A stretch of 64,000 nucleotides of DNA, from assembly GCF_900129395.1 (NCBI RefSeq), contig NZ_FQVP01000002.1, positions 682,001 to 746,000 on the forward strand, given 5' to 3'. Source of the stretch: Pseudosulfitobacter pseudonitzschiae. GTDB lineage: Bacteria; Pseudomonadota; Alphaproteobacteria; Rhodobacterales; Rhodobacteraceae. The position numbers and the translations under genes are program-made. Within the stretch, counting starts at the first letter, position 1; each line of letters opens with the position of its first letter. Of the stretch, positions 1-9,359 are shown piece by piece. The notes under the pieces were generated by a model. The model saw only the letters and a program-made list of their open reading frames with translations, did not search any database and had not been told where the DNA came from.

Positions 1-16
1 TGGCCTGCGGCTGACC

Positions 17-1273
17 ATGGATGATGATGCGGCGTTGAATGCAGCCATCGCGGCGCATCTGTTGCCGGAACCACCCGAAAAACTTGGCGTCGCCGTGTCG
101 GGCGGCGGTGATTCCATGGCGCTGTTGGCGTTGGCCGCAGGCTTTGCGCAGACGCACGAAGTGCAGGTGCATGTGATCAGCGTGGATCATGGTCTGCGCT
201 CTGGCGCGCGTGACGAATTGGCGCTGGTCGCCGCGTTTTGTGCTGAACGTGGTCTTTCTCATCACATCGAAAGCTGGAGCGGCTGGGACGGGTCAGGGAA
301 CCTGCAAGGGGCTGCACGCGCGGCGCGCTACAAGCTGATCAACCGCTGGGCCGAAACGGTCGGGCTGCGCATGGTTCTGCTGGGCCACACCGCTGACGAT
401 CAGGCCGAAACCCTGATGATGCGGCTAGCGCGCGGGGCGGGAGTGGACGGATTGTCTGCCATGGCGCCGCGGCGCATGCGCGAGGGCATAACCTATGTGC
501 GCCCCTTTCTGGACATCACGCGCGCCGAGTTGCGCGATTATCTGACGCGGCACGACATTGCGTGGGCCGATGATCCCAGCAATGACGACACCAGCTTTGC
601 TCGCGTGGCGATGCGGCAGGCGCTGACACAGCTGGAACCGCTGGGGCTGAGCGCCCGGACGCTGGCCGGTGTCGCGCGGAACATGCGCCAGTCGCGAGAG
701 GCGCTGAACTGGCAGACCCATTCCGCCGCCCGCGAAGTTGCCCAGGTGCAGGCCGGTGCGGTGCGGGTGGATATCCAAAAGTTCCGCGCGCTGCCCGAGG
801 AAATCGCGCGGCGGTTGCTGGTTCAGGCGGTGATGTGGATCAACGGCGGCAATTATCCGCCACGGCGCAGCGGTGTTGCGGGCGTGCAGGCGGCGGTCAG
901 GGAGGGACGCACCACCACGCTGGACGGCTGCCAGATCAGCTTTGCCGGAGAGGCCATGTGGATCTATCGCGAGCTGAATGCGGTGCGCGACATCTTCAGC
1001 AAACCGGGCGGGGTCTGGGACAACCGCTGGCGTGTGGAAGGGCATGAAAACAATCCCCGCCTGCATGTGGGACCGCTGGGCGAGGATGGTCTGGCGCTTT
1101 GTCCCGACTGGCGCGAGCATGGCCTGCCGCGAGGTGCGATGCTGTCCCTGCCTGCGGTCTGGGAGGGGGGCGACCTTGTCGTCGCACCGGTTTTTGACGA
1201 CGCCGCAGGCTGGTCTGCCGAGATCGCGGGCGGGCAAGAAACCTTTTTTGCCGCACTTCTATCCCGTCAATGA
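17..1273 (+). CDS. tilS: tRNA(Ile)-lysidine synthase TilS
   Basis: The enzyme ligates lysine to C34 of the tRNA-Ile2 anticodon using ATP, so that the tRNA reads AUA instead of AUG. The protein has 418 residues. The PP-loop ATP-pyrophosphatase signature SGGGDS lies at residues 28-33, and a conserved GHTADDQAET stretch is near residue 123, both typical of the TilS N-terminal domain. The C-terminal part is divergent, as is usual in alphaproteobacteria. The ATG at 17 is the first good start. ftsH follows 98 bases downstream on the same strand, the order common in Rhodobacterales. Confident on family; the exact start is less sure because the window begins just upstream. Confidence 0.93.
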   Translation: MDDDAALNAAIAAHLLPEPPEKLGVAVSGGGDSMALLALAAGFAQTHEVQVHVISVDHGLRSGARDELALVAAFCAERGLSHHIESWSGWDGSGNLQGAARAARYKLINRWAETVGLRMVLLGHTADDQAETLMMRLARGAGVDGLSAMAPRRMREGITYVRPFLDITRAELRDYLTRHDIAWADDPSNDDTSFARVAMRQALTQLEPLGLSARTLAGVARNMRQSREALNWQTHSAAREVAQVQAGAVRVDIQKFRALPEEIARRLLVQAVMWINGGNYPPRRSGVAGVQAAVREGRTTTLDGCQISFAGEAMWIYRELNAVRDIFSKPGGVWDNRWRVEGHENNPRLHVGPLGEDGLALCPDWREHGLPRGAMLSLPAVWEGGDLVVAPVFDDAAGWSAEIAGGQETFFAALLSRQ

Positions 1274-1371
1274 TGCTGTTATCGCATTGAACTGACGGAC
1301 AGCATGTCTATCTTATGCGGGTGACCGTGGCGTACTGCCGTTCGGTCCCGGGAATTTTTGGGAGAGTATCC

Positions 1372-3288
1372 TTGGGTAATGCACGCAATATCGCGTTCTG
1401 GGTCGTACTGCTTGTATTGATCGTTGCGCTGTTCAATCTGTTCAGCGGCACAGGCAGCACACTGCAAAGCCGCGAAATCAGCTATTCCGAATTCGTCCAG
1501 TCGGTTGAGGCCGGCAAGGTCACCAGCGTGACACTGGACGGAGAGCAAGTGCGGTTTCGCGAAGGCGAGACCGACTATGTGACCATCAAGCCGACGGATG
1601 CCGAGGTCACGAACCTGCTGATTTCCAACAACGTGCCGGTCAAGGCCGAGCAACAGCAACAATCGGGCTTTCAGACATTCCTGATGTCGCTGCTGCCCTT
1701 CCTGCTGCTGATCGGTGTCTGGATCTATTTCATGAACCGGATGCAGGGTGGCGGCAAAGGCGGGGCCATGGGCTTTGGCAAGTCCAAGGCCAAGATGCTG
1801 ACGGAAAAGTCGGGTCGCGTGACCTTTGACGACGTGGCCGGTATCGACGAGGCCAAGGAAGAGCTGGAAGAGATCGTTGAATTCCTGCGCAACCCGCAGA
1901 AATTCTCGCGTCTGGGCGGCAAAATCCCCAAGGGCGCGTTGCTGGTTGGCCCTCCGGGCACCGGTAAGACGCTGCTGGCGCGCGCGATTGCGGGCGAGGC
2001 GGGTGTGCCGTTCTTTACCATTTCGGGGTCCGATTTCGTTGAGATGTTCGTGGGTGTGGGTGCATCCCGTGTGCGCGACATGTTCGAACAGGCCAAGAAG
2101 AACGCACCCTGCATCGTGTTCATCGACGAGATCGACGCCGTGGGCCGTCACCGGGGTGCCGGTTATGGCGGTGGCAACGACGAGCGTGAGCAGACGTTGA
2201 ATCAGTTGCTGGTGGAAATGGACGGCTTTGAAGCGAACGAAGGCGTGATCATTCTGGCCGCGACCAACCGTCGTGACGTGCTGGACCCCGCGCTGTTGCG
2301 TCCCGGTCGGTTTGACCGTCAGGTGACCGTGCCCAACCCCGACATCAAGGGCCGCGAGAAGATCCTGAGCGTGCACGCGCGCAAGACCCCGCTGGGCCCC
2401 GATGTCGATCTGCGCATCATCGCCCGCGGCACGCCCGGTTTTTCGGGTGCTGATTTGGCGAACCTTGTGAACGAGGCGGCGCTGATGGCTGCCCGTGTGG
2501 GCCGTCGTTTCGTGACGATGATTGATTTCGAATCTGCCAAGGACAAGGTCATGATGGGCCCCGAGCGGCGCAGCATGGTGATGACGCCCGAGCAAAAGGA
2601 AATGACAGCCTACCACGAGGCCGGCCACGCGCTGGTGGGGATGACCCTGCCCAAATGCGATCCGGTCTACAAGGCGACGATCATTCCGCGCGGCGGTGCC
2701 TTGGGCATGGTGATGAGCCTGCCGGAAATGGACCGTCTGAATATGTTCAAGGACGAGTGCAAACAGCGTCTGGCCATGACCATGGCGGGCAAGGCGGCCG
2801 AGATCATCAAATACGGTGAGGATTCGGTGTCCAACGGTCCGGCGGGCGACATCCAGCAGGCCAGCGCGCTGGCCCGTGCGATGGTGCTGCAATGGGGCAT
2901 GTCGGACAAGGTCGGCAACATCGACTATTCCGAAGCGGCCCAAGGTTACCAAGGTGCGACCGCCGGTTTCTCGGTTTCGGCCAACACCAAGGAAACCGTC
3001 GAACAGGAAGTGCGCATGTTCATTCAGGACGGCTATGACTGGGCCGCCAAGATCATCAAGGAAAAGCACGTCGAGTTCGAACGTCTGGCCCAAGGGTTGC
3101 TGGAATACGAAACGCTGACCGGCGACGAGATCAAGCGCGTGATGAACGGCGAACCCCCGCAAGCGGGTGACGATGGCGATGGCACGGCTGTCAGCGAAGA
3201 CAAGCCCAGCCTGACCGCCATTCCGAAAGCCAAACCGAAGAAAAAGCCGCCATCATCCGGGGGCGAGATGGAGCCGGAACCGACCTGA
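1372..3288 (+). CDS. ftsH: ATP-dependent zinc metalloprotease FtsH
   Basis: This is a membrane-bound AAA+ protease that degrades misfolded membrane proteins and regulatory proteins in the cytosol. I place the start at TTG 1372 because a GGGAGAG ribosome site lies just upstream and the protein then begins with the usual [10 protein letters not shown] segment; an in-frame start at 1315 would add 19 atypical residues. The product is then 638 residues, the normal FtsH length. Two N-terminal membrane segments (about 6-25 and 102-122) flank a periplasmic domain. Walker A GPPGTGKT is at 193-200, Walker B FIDEID follows, the SRH carries RPGRFDR, and the zinc site HEAGH is at 415-419. A strong hairpin terminator follows the gene. 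Confidence 0.97.
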   Translation: MGNARNIAFWVVLLVLIVALFNLFSGTGSTLQSREISYSEFVQSVEAGKVTSVTLDGEQVRFREGETDYVTIKPTDAEVTNLLISNNVPVKAEQQQQSGFQTFLMSLLPFLLLIGVWIYFMNRMQGGGKGGAMGFGKSKAKMLTEKSGRVTFDDVAGIDEAKEELEEIVEFLRNPQKFSRLGGKIPKGALLVGPPGTGKTLLARAIAGEAGVPFFTISGSDFVEMFVGVGASRVRDMFEQAKKNAPCIVFIDEIDAVGRHRGAGYGGGNDEREQTLNQLLVEMDGFEANEGVIILAATNRRDVLDPALLRPGRFDRQVTVPNPDIKGREKILSVHARKTPLGPDVDLRIIARGTPGFSGADLANLVNEAALMAARVGRRFVTMIDFESAKDKVMMGPERRSMVMTPEQKEMTAYHEAGHALVGMTLPKCDPVYKATIIPRGGALGMVMSLPEMDRLNMFKDECKQRLAMTMAGKAAEIIKYGEDSVSNGPAGDIQQASALARAMVLQWGMSDKVGNIDYSEAAQGYQGATAGFSVSANTKETVEQEVRMFIQDGYDWAAKIIKEKHVEFERLAQGLLEYETLTGDEIKRVMNGEPPQAGDDGDGTAVSEDKPSLTAIPKAKPKKKPPSSGGEMEPEPT

Positions 3289-3309
3289 ACCGGTTGCACA
3301 AGATCAAGG

Positions 3310-3340
3310 AAGGCCTCGCGGAAGCGGGGCCTTTTGTTCT
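3310..3340 (+). terminator. Rho-independent terminator after ftsH
   Basis: A 10-base stem (3310-3319 with 3324-3333, one T-G wobble) closes a GGAA loop and is followed by a T-rich run ending near 3340. It sits 22 bases after the ftsH stop and separates ftsH from the next gene. Confidence 0.85.
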
Positions 3341-3375
3341 AGGGGGGATGGGGCAGGCCAACAGGGACGCAGTGG

Positions 3376-4128
3376 ATGACGATTACGAAACAAGACGAAC
3401 TTGACGGTCTGAAAGTCATCGGGCGGATCGTGGCAGATACGATGCAGACGATGGCAAGGGCGCTTGAGCCGGGGATGACCACGCGCGAGCTGGACGAGAT
3501 CGGGCGCGCGTTTGTTGAGCGTGCCGAAGCGGTTTCGGCGCCTCAGGCGTGTTATGATTTCCCCGGAACCACCTGTATCAGCGTGAACGAGGAAATCGCC
3601 CACGGTATCCCCTCCGAACGCATTATCGCGGCGGGTGATCTGGTCAACATCGATGTGTCGGCTTCAAAAAACGGATTTTTCGCGGACACCGGCGCCAGCT
3701 TTCAGGTGCCGCCTGTGACCAAGGCCGTCACGCGCCTGTGCCGCGATGGCCGACGTGCCATGCAGATCGGGATTGTGCAGGTGGGCAGCAACAGGCCGCT
3801 TGCAGGCATCGGGAACGCCATCGGACGGTTTGCATCCGCGCGGGGCTATACGCTGATCCGCAACCTTGCCAGCCACGGCGTGGGCCGTTCCCTGCACGAA
3901 TACCCCGAAGAGATTGCCACATGGCCCAACCGCCATGACAAGCGGCGCATCAACAAGGGGCTGGTCCTGACGATTGAGCCGTTCCTGTCAAAAGGCGGGC
4001 AGTGGGCGGATGACGGCGAGGACGGCTGGACGCTTTACAGTGAACCCCGTGCCCCGGTGGTACAGTACGAGCATACGGTTGTTGCCACGGACCGTGGCCC
4101 GATCATCGTGACCCTGCCAAGCGCATAG
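3376..4128 (+). CDS. map: Type I methionine aminopeptidase, probable secondary paralogue
   Basis: It removes the initiator methionine from new proteins using a two-metal site. All five expected metal ligands are visible: D93, D104, H167, E201 and E232, plus the substrate histidine H76 in the AHGIP motif. The 250-residue protein begins directly with the catalytic pita-bread fold and has no N-terminal zinc extension. From memory, its sequence style (VSAPQ...YDFPGTTCISVNEE and GFFADTGASF) resembles the secondary MetAPs of the Bacillus YflG type more than the housekeeping Rhodobacterales Map, so a second map gene elsewhere is likely. It is monocistronic, between the ftsH terminator and a MOSC gene. 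Confidence 0.9.
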   Translation: MTITKQDELDGLKVIGRIVADTMQTMARALEPGMTTRELDEIGRAFVERAEAVSAPQACYDFPGTTCISVNEEIAHGIPSERIIAAGDLVNIDVSASKNGFFADTGASFQVPPVTKAVTRLCRDGRRAMQIGIVQVGSNRPLAGIGNAIGRFASARGYTLIRNLASHGVGRSLHEYPEEIATWPNRHDKRRINKGLVLTIEPFLSKGGQWADDGEDGWTLYSEPRAPVVQYEHTVVATDRGPIIVTLPSA

Positions 4129-4132
4129 GCGA

Positions 4133-4154
4133 ACGGGCCGCTGGGCTGGCCCGT
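4133..4154 (+). other. Hairpin after the map paralogue
   Basis: ACGGGCC (4133-4139) pairs with GGCCCGT (4148-4154) around an 8-base loop, 5 bases after the stop codon. There is no clear T-run, so it may be a weak or Rho-assisted terminator or an mRNA 3' stabiliser. Confidence 0.45.
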
Positions 4155-4263
4155 GAAAAGCCGCGTCGGCTGAAATTCCGGGGCTGCCTCTTCCCCTTTT
4201 CATTCCGACGCCCTTGCGCCAGATTGCCCGCGAACCCGCCACCCATTCAAAAGGCAGCAGCTC

Positions 4264-4875
4264 ATGCCCGCGCTTAAACCCACGTCCTTTTCTGCCCGCA
4301 TCACATGGTTGGGCCGCAACACCAACCCTGACGACAGCAGCGTTTCAGGCGCCTTGCGGTCCGAGCCGCTGGAAACGGTGACCGTCACGCTGGAAGGGGT
4401 CGAGGGCGAGGTGCACAGCGGCTTTTCCCGCCCCTCCTGCAGCCGCGTGACGTCGCAGCACCCCAAGGGCACCCAGATTGGCAACGCGCGACAGCTGACG
4501 ATCCTGTCGGCCGAGGAACTGGCCGAGATCGCGCAAAAGATGGGTGTCGATGCGCTGGACCCCGCGTTGCTGGGGGCGTCAATGATTGTCGAGGGCATCC
4601 CCGATTTCACCCACATCCCCCCATCGTCGCGCCTGCAAGGGCCCAGCGGGGCGACCTTGGTGGTGGATATGGAAAACCGTCCCTGCGTCTTGCCGGGCCG
4701 CGAGATCGAGGCCGAGATGCCGGGGCTGGGCAAATCCTTCAAGCCGGCCGCGAACAAGCGCCGCGGGGTGACGGCCTGGGTCGAACGTGCGGGGCACTTC
4801 TCGATCGGGGATGTGCTGGTGCTGCATATTCCCGATCAACGCGTCTGGAACCACCTGGCAGAGGCGCGCCGGTAG
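4264..4875 (+). CDS. MOSC domain-containing protein
   Basis: MOSC domains bind or transfer sulfur carried on a conserved cysteine and are linked to molybdenum cofactor sulfuration or detoxification of N-hydroxylated bases. The 203-residue protein shows the MOSC pattern: a [17 protein letters not shown] strand-helix near residue 75, [14 protein letters not shown] near 105-118, and the candidate catalytic cysteine in NRPCVLPG near residue 142. It lacks the beta-barrel MOSC_N domain of larger relatives, so it is a single-domain member. The modABC operon is 48 kb away, so no operon link to molybdenum is seen here. The substrate cannot be told from the sequence. Confidence 0.82.
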   Translation: MPALKPTSFSARITWLGRNTNPDDSSVSGALRSEPLETVTVTLEGVEGEVHSGFSRPSCSRVTSQHPKGTQIGNARQLTILSAEELAEIAQKMGVDALDPALLGASMIVEGIPDFTHIPPSSRLQGPSGATLVVDMENRPCVLPGREIEAEMPGLGKSFKPAANKRRGVTAWVERAGHFSIGDVLVLHIPDQRVWNHLAEARR

Positions 4876-5021
4876 TCCTGCGGTTTCCAAAACGAAACGA
4901 TTGCAGCCTTCTGGACGGTGCAGAGGCGCAAAATGTCGGAAATGCCCTGCCTTTTGGGCTGGACCGACCTGTATTCATAAGGGCACACCCACGTCACGGG
5001 CGTGCCGGTGAGGAGACGTTG

Positions 5022-6698
5022 ATGGCTTACAAAACCGACATTCAGATCGCACGCGAAGCGAACAAGCTGAAGATCCAGGAGATCGGGGCAAAGCTGGGTA
5101 TTCCCGAGGATGATCTGCTGCCTTATGGCCATGACAAGGCCAAGGTCAGCCAAAGCTTTATCAACGGTGTTCAGGACCGGGACAACGGCAAGTTGATCCT
5201 GGTGACGGCGATCAACCCCACCCCCGCGGGCGAGGGCAAGACCACGACAACCGTGGGGCTGGGTGACGGGCTGAACCGTATCGGCAAAAAGGCTGCTATC
5301 TGTATCCGCGAGGCGTCGCTGGGCCCGAACTTTGGCATGAAAGGCGGGGCTGCGGGGGGCGGCCATGCCCAGATCGTGCCGATGGAAGACATGAACCTGC
5401 ACTTTACAGGTGATTTCCATGCGATCACCAGCGCGCACGCGCTGCTGTCTGCGATGATCGACAATCACATCTATTGGGGCAATGAATTGGACATTGACCA
5501 GCGCCGCATTGTGTGGCGGCGGGTGGTCGATATGAACGACCGCGCCCTGCGCCAGGTCAACGTGAGCCTGGGCGGCGTTTCCAACGGGTTCCCGCGCGAG
5601 GATGGCTTTGACATCACGGTCGCGTCCGAGGTGATGGCGATCCTGTGCCTGTCGAACGACCTGAGCGACCTGCAAAAACGTCTGGGGGACATGATCGTGG
5701 CCTATCGCCGCGACCGTACGCCGGTGTTCGCACGCGACCTGAAGGCGGATGGCGCCATGACCGTGCTGCTGAAGGATGCAATGCAGCCCAACCTTGTGCA
5801 GACCCTGGAGAACAACCCGGCCTTTGTGCATGGCGGCCCTTTTGCCAACATCGCCCACGGATGCAATTCGGTCATCGCCACAAAGACGGCGCTGAAACTG
5901 GCCGATTACGTGGTCACCGAAGCAGGCTTTGGCGCCGATCTGGGGGCCGAGAAATTCATGAACATCAAGTGCCGCAAGGCGGGGCTGGCCCCTGCGGTTG
6001 TGGTTTGTGTTGCCACGGTGCGGGCGATGAAGATGAACGGTGGCGTGGCCAAGGCCGATCTGGGCACCGAGAATGTCGAGGCGGTACGACAGGGCTGTCC
6101 CAATCTGGGACGGCACATCGAGAACCTGAAATCCTTTGGTGTGCCGGTGGTGGTGGCGATCAACCATTTCCTCACCGACACGGATGCCGAGGTGCAGGCG
6201 ATCAAGGATTTTGTCGCCAGCATGGGTGCAGAAGCCATCCTGTCACGGCATTGGGAGTTGGGCAGCGAAGGGTCCGAGGCGCTGGCCACCCGCGTGGCCG
6301 AAATTGCGGATGCGGACACGGCGAACTTTGCCCCGATCTATCCCGATGACATGCCGCTGGCCGACAAGATCCAGACGATATGCCAGAAAATCTATCGCGC
6401 GGACGCTGCGACAATGGATGACAAGATTCTGAAACAGCTCCGGGACTGGGAAGAACAGGGCTATGGGGATCTGCCGGTCTGTATGGCAAAGACCCAATAT
6501 TCCTTTTCGACCGATCCCACCCAGCGCGGCGCGCCCACGGGGCACAGGGTGCCGGTGCGCGAGGTGCGGCTGAGTGCGGGGGCGGGGTTCGTGGTCGCGG
6601 TCTGCGGTGAGATCATGACCATGCCGGGACTGCCCCGTCACCCCTCAGCAGAGACGATCAAGTTAAATGCGGACGGCCAGATCGAAGGGCTGTTCTAA
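5022..6698 (+). CDS. fhs: Formate--tetrahydrofolate ligase
   Basis: It makes 10-formyl-tetrahydrofolate from formate, THF and ATP, in the cytosol. The ATG at 5022 is chosen over the TTG directly before it because AGGAG (5011-5015) is then 6 bases upstream; the product has 558 residues, the normal length. The P-loop [16 protein letters not shown] lies at about residues 66-81, and the N-terminal half carries [15 protein letters not shown]. folD follows after a 113-base spacer, so both enzymes of the formate-to-methylene-THF route are made together. In Rhodobacterales this pair feeds C1 units from demethylation and glycine or formate metabolism into biosynthesis, which is inference here. Confidence 0.97.
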   Translation: MAYKTDIQIAREANKLKIQEIGAKLGIPEDDLLPYGHDKAKVSQSFINGVQDRDNGKLILVTAINPTPAGEGKTTTTVGLGDGLNRIGKKAAICIREASLGPNFGMKGGAAGGGHAQIVPMEDMNLHFTGDFHAITSAHALLSAMIDNHIYWGNELDIDQRRIVWRRVVDMNDRALRQVNVSLGGVSNGFPREDGFDITVASEVMAILCLSNDLSDLQKRLGDMIVAYRRDRTPVFARDLKADGAMTVLLKDAMQPNLVQTLENNPAFVHGGPFANIAHGCNSVIATKTALKLADYVVTEAGFGADLGAEKFMNIKCRKAGLAPAVVVCVATVRAMKMNGGVAKADLGTENVEAVRQGCPNLGRHIENLKSFGVPVVVAINHFLTDTDAEVQAIKDFVASMGAEAILSRHWELGSEGSEALATRVAEIADADTANFAPIYPDDMPLADKIQTICQKIYRADAATMDDKILKQLRDWEEQGYGDLPVCMAKTQYSFSTDPTQRGAPTGHRVPVREVRLSAGAGFVVAVCGEIMTMPGLPRHPSAETIKLNADGQIEGLF

Positions 6699-6708
6699 AC
6701 TCAACAGG

Positions 6709-6746
6709 CCGGACCTCGGGGGGCATCGACCCCCCGCTCGGTCCGG
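6709..6746 (+). other. Long GC-rich hairpin between fhs and folD
   Basis: CCGGACC (6709-6715) pairs with GGTCCGG (6740-6746), and an inner GGGGGG (6718-6723) pairs with CCCCCC (6730-6735) around a 6-base loop. It begins 10 bases after the fhs stop. No T-run follows, so it is more likely an mRNA processing or stability element, or a Rho-linked attenuator, than a classic terminator. Confidence 0.6.
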
Positions 6747-6811
6747 TCGCAGCCTTGCGGCGGCTCCGGCTTCCGGCAGGGCATTTTTGAACCAGAGAAA
6801 AGGACGTTCAA

Positions 6812-7705
6812 ATGTCGGCGACTGTGATAGATGGCAAGGCCTTTGCAGCCAAGGTGCGGGGACAGGTGGCGACCCATGTGACGGCGCTGAAAAACGACCA
6901 CGGGATTACGCCTGGGCTGGCGGTGGTGCTGGTGGGCGAAGATCCGGCAAGCCAGGTTTACGTGCGCTCCAAGGGCAAGATGACCGTGGAAGTCGGCATG
7001 AAAAGCGTCGAGCACAAGCTGGATGCGGACACATCCGAGGCGGATCTTCTGGCGTTGATACAAAAGCTGAACGATGACGCACAGATCCATGGAATCCTTG
7101 TGCAATTGCCGCTTCCTGATCATCTGGACGAGGATCTGGTGATCAACAGCATCGATCCGGCCAAGGATGTGGATGGATTCCATATCTCGAACGTGGGCCT
7201 GTTGGGCACGGGGCAGGACAGCATGGTGCCGTGCACGCCGCTGGGCTGTCTGATGATGCTGCGCGACCACCACGGATCGCTGTCGGGTATGGACGCGGTG
7301 GTGATCGGGCGCAGCAACATTGTCGGCAAGCCGATGGCGCAATTGCTGCTGGGTGACAGCTGCACCGTGACGATTGCCCATTCGCGGACCAAGGACCTGG
7401 CCGAGGTCGTGCGCCGCGCCGATATCGTGGTGGCCGCTGTGGGCCGCCCGCAGATGGTGCCGGGAGACTGGATCAAGCCCGGGGCCACTGTCATCGACGT
7501 GGGCATCAACCGGATTGACAAACCCGAGGGTGGCACACGTTTGGTGGGCGATGTGGATTACGAAAGCTGCGCCGCTGTTGCGGGGGCGATCACGCCGGTT
7601 CCGGGCGGGGTGGGGCCGATGACCATTGCCTGTCTGCTGGCCAATACGGTCACCGCGTGCTGCCGCGCCAATGGGCTTCCGGCACCCGAGGGGCTGACGG
7701 CCTGA
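6812..7705 (+). CDS. folD: Bifunctional methylenetetrahydrofolate dehydrogenase / methenyl-THF cyclohydrolase
   Basis: It interconverts 5,10-methylene-, 5,10-methenyl- and 10-formyl-THF with NADP. The protein has 297 residues, matching the family. The catalytic lysine region [16 protein letters not shown] is near residues 50-65, the VQLPLPDHL motif near 97-105, the Rossmann motif [18 protein letters not shown] near 162-179, and the C-terminal [18 protein letters not shown] near 266-283. An AAAGGA ribosome site lies 7 bases before the ATG. It is downstream of fhs and probably co-regulated through the hairpin in the spacer. Confidence 0.97.
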   Translation: MSATVIDGKAFAAKVRGQVATHVTALKNDHGITPGLAVVLVGEDPASQVYVRSKGKMTVEVGMKSVEHKLDADTSEADLLALIQKLNDDAQIHGILVQLPLPDHLDEDLVINSIDPAKDVDGFHISNVGLLGTGQDSMVPCTPLGCLMMLRDHHGSLSGMDAVVIGRSNIVGKPMAQLLLGDSCTVTIAHSRTKDLAEVVRRADIVVAAVGRPQMVPGDWIKPGATVIDVGINRIDKPEGGTRLVGDVDYESCAAVAGAITPVPGGVGPMTIACLLANTVTACCRANGLPAPEGLTA

Positions 7706-7718
7706 GGTGTTTGGAGGA

Positions 7719-7754
7719 GGGGAGATCCTTGATTTCTCCCCCTATGGTTGTTTT
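7719..7754 (+). terminator. Terminator after folD
   Basis: GGGGAGA (7719-7725) pairs with TCTCCCC (7735-7741) around a 9-base loop; a T-rich stretch (GTTGTTTT) begins a few bases later. The fit is moderate, because the T-run is displaced. Confidence 0.6.
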
Positions 7755-7808
7755 GCGTTGAAGTTTGCCGTGGTTGCGGTCAGTTAGCCGACAATTCGCT
7801 GAATTGAT

Positions 7809-8615
7809 TTGCCGAATGTTTCGGACGGTTGCCTTGTGGCTTTTGATTTTCCTTTGATGCGCAAGGCAGCGCTTCGCCTGGCGGCTTCCGAATTGGGCCT
7901 TTACGCTGCGATTGTCGTTGTATTGATGATCGTAGCGGCCTTTTCCGGGCCTTTTGGCACCTATTTCCATGGGCCGTTCCTGATGCGGTTGCTGTATTGG
8001 GCGGTGGGAATCGGAGGCGGGATCGCCGTGGCGCGCACCGTGCGCGGCGTTTTCGCGCGCTGGCCGGGGGCGCTGTCCTATCCCCTGCGCGAACCGCTGA
8101 TCTTGCTGGCGGTGACTGCGATCTACACACCGCTCTTGCAGCTTTGGACCGTGTTCCTGTTCGAAGCACGTACCTTCGAGACAGTTTCCTTCTGGCAGTT
8201 GGCGGCAAAGGTTCTGGCCGTCTGCATCATGGTCAGCGTGATGCGGTTCCTTGTGTCTGAACTGATCAAACATATGCCCGCTAAACCGATGCACCGCACC
8301 GACAGGGCGCGGTTGTTGCGCCGGTTGCCGGATGATGCGGATCAAACGGTCTTGCGGCTGTCAGCAGAGGGTCACATCGTGCATGTCGTGATGGCACAGG
8401 CGCGATACGCGCTGCGGATGCGGTTTAGTGATGCGGTCAATGAAATGGACGCTGCCGACGGGTTCTGCACCCATCGGTCGCATTGGGTGGCGCGGGTGGC
8501 CATTGCCGGAACCAAGACCTGTAACGGGCGGCCCGTGCTGGTTCTGAGCAATGGCGACGAGGTGCCGGTCAGCCGCAAATACCAGCCGGAGCTTGAGGCA
8601 GAAGGAATTTTATAG
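7809..8615 (+). CDS. Membrane-anchored LytTR-family DNA-binding regulator
   Basis: The first ~150 residues hold four hydrophobic segments (about 31-50, 60-85, 97-120 and 133-152). The last ~100 residues match a LytTR DNA-binding domain: DADQTVLRLSAEGHIVHVV, then VNEMDAADGFCTHRSHWVARVAI, then NGRPVLVLSNGDEVPVSRKY. This architecture is a one-component membrane regulator with no receiver domain. No clear ribosome site precedes the ATG at 7809; an in-frame ATG at 7857 or GTG at 7836 is possible. It converges with pdeM, and the two coding ends overlap by 6 bases. The signal sensed and the target genes are unknown. Confidence 0.78.
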   Translation: MPNVSDGCLVAFDFPLMRKAALRLAASELGLYAAIVVVLMIVAAFSGPFGTYFHGPFLMRLLYWAVGIGGGIAVARTVRGVFARWPGALSYPLREPLILLAVTAIYTPLLQLWTVFLFEARTFETVSFWQLAAKVLAVCIMVSVMRFLVSELIKHMPAKPMHRTDRARLLRRLPDDADQTVLRLSAEGHIVHVVMAQARYALRMRFSDAVNEMDAADGFCTHRSHWVARVAIAGTKTCNGRPVLVLSNGDEVPVSRKYQPELEAEGIL

Positions 8616-9275
8616 GCGCGGCATCGGAACCTGTACGGGCACAGGTCCGGTCAGGACCGCCTTGGCATCGGGCTGCATGAGCTGTGCCAGAACACCGTCA
8701 TTGCTGCGCAAACCGCCGGTGTAAGTGCCGTAGGCAGGCAAGATCAGCCGGTCGTCATCCAACAGGAACGCGGGCCGCGTGATGCGGCTTGCGCGTGTGG
8801 GCAGCGTGACCTTGGGGTGGTAATGCCCGGAAATTTCACCGCTTGCGTCGGAAGTGGCGATATGGCGGAAGGTCAGTGGCGGCAGGGCCAGCTCTGCCAG
8901 ATGGGTGCCACCCAGATCGATCGGGCCGGGATCGTGGTTGCCCTCGATCCAGACCCATGTGCGCCCTGCTTGCAGACGCGTGATCCACAAACGATCCTCT
9001 TCGGGCAGCGACCGGGCGGCTTGCAGGTCGTCAAAGCTGTCACCCAGGCACACGACGGTGCGTGCCTGTGTGTGGTCCAGATCGGCGGCCAGGCGGGTGA
9101 GCGTGTCGCGGGTCTCGTACGGGGGCAGGCCGGGGCCGCCACGGCGCGCCATGCGCTCGGATTTGCACAGGTGCAGGTCGGATACGCACAGCAGGCTGTG
9201 CGCAGGCCACCACAACGCGCCCGAGCCGAGAGCGGTGAGGCGGGCGCCGTGGAGGGTGATGTCGCATCCGTTCAT
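8610..9275 (-). CDS. pdeM: Ligase-associated DNA damage response metallophosphoesterase PdeM
   Basis: This is a calcineurin-like manganese-dependent endonuclease or phosphodiesterase. The 221-residue protein has the expected metal motifs in order: SDLHLCKSE near residue 32, GDSFDD near 78, GNHDPG near 112, and GHYHPK near 150. The LHLxK segment and the length match the MPE protein encoded beside Lhr-Core helicases in the four-gene lhr-mpe-exo-lig repair cluster. Here the helicase lies upstream on the same strand (84 bases), but no exonuclease or ATP-dependent ligase gene is adjacent. Its biological role in DNA repair is inferred from that known gene association. Confidence 0.88.
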   Translation of the reverse strand: MNGCDITLHGARLTALGSGALWWPAHSLLCVSDLHLCKSERMARRGGPGLPPYETRDTLTRLAADLDHTQARTVVCLGDSFDDLQAARSLPEEDRLWITRLQAGRTWVWIEGNHDPGPIDLGGTHLAELALPPLTFRHIATSDASGEISGHYHPKVTLPTRASRITRPAFLLDDDRLILPAYGTYTGGLRSNDGVLAQLMQPDAKAVLTGPVPVQVPMPRL

Positions 9276-9359
9276 GATTTGTTCATAACGGTTGCGATAG
9301 CGGTGCGAAAGCCGGAATTTGGGGCGCGACCGCCGGGGTTTTGGGGGTCAAAAGAAGGA

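Noticed and set aside
1-14. End of an upstream gene (a frame ending TGA at 12-14, perhaps the TolPal-associated ybgF/cpoB)
   Set aside because: Only three codons are in the window; the order would fit Rhodobacterales, but nothing here supports the call.
1279-3162. A 627-codon open frame on the minus strand opposite ftsH
   Set aside because: High-GC shadow of ftsH; it has no family likeness, while the plus-strand gene has all expected FtsH motifs.
4836-6167. A 443-codon minus-strand frame opposite fhs
   Set aside because: Antisense shadow of a well-supported fhs gene, with low-complexity His-rich content.
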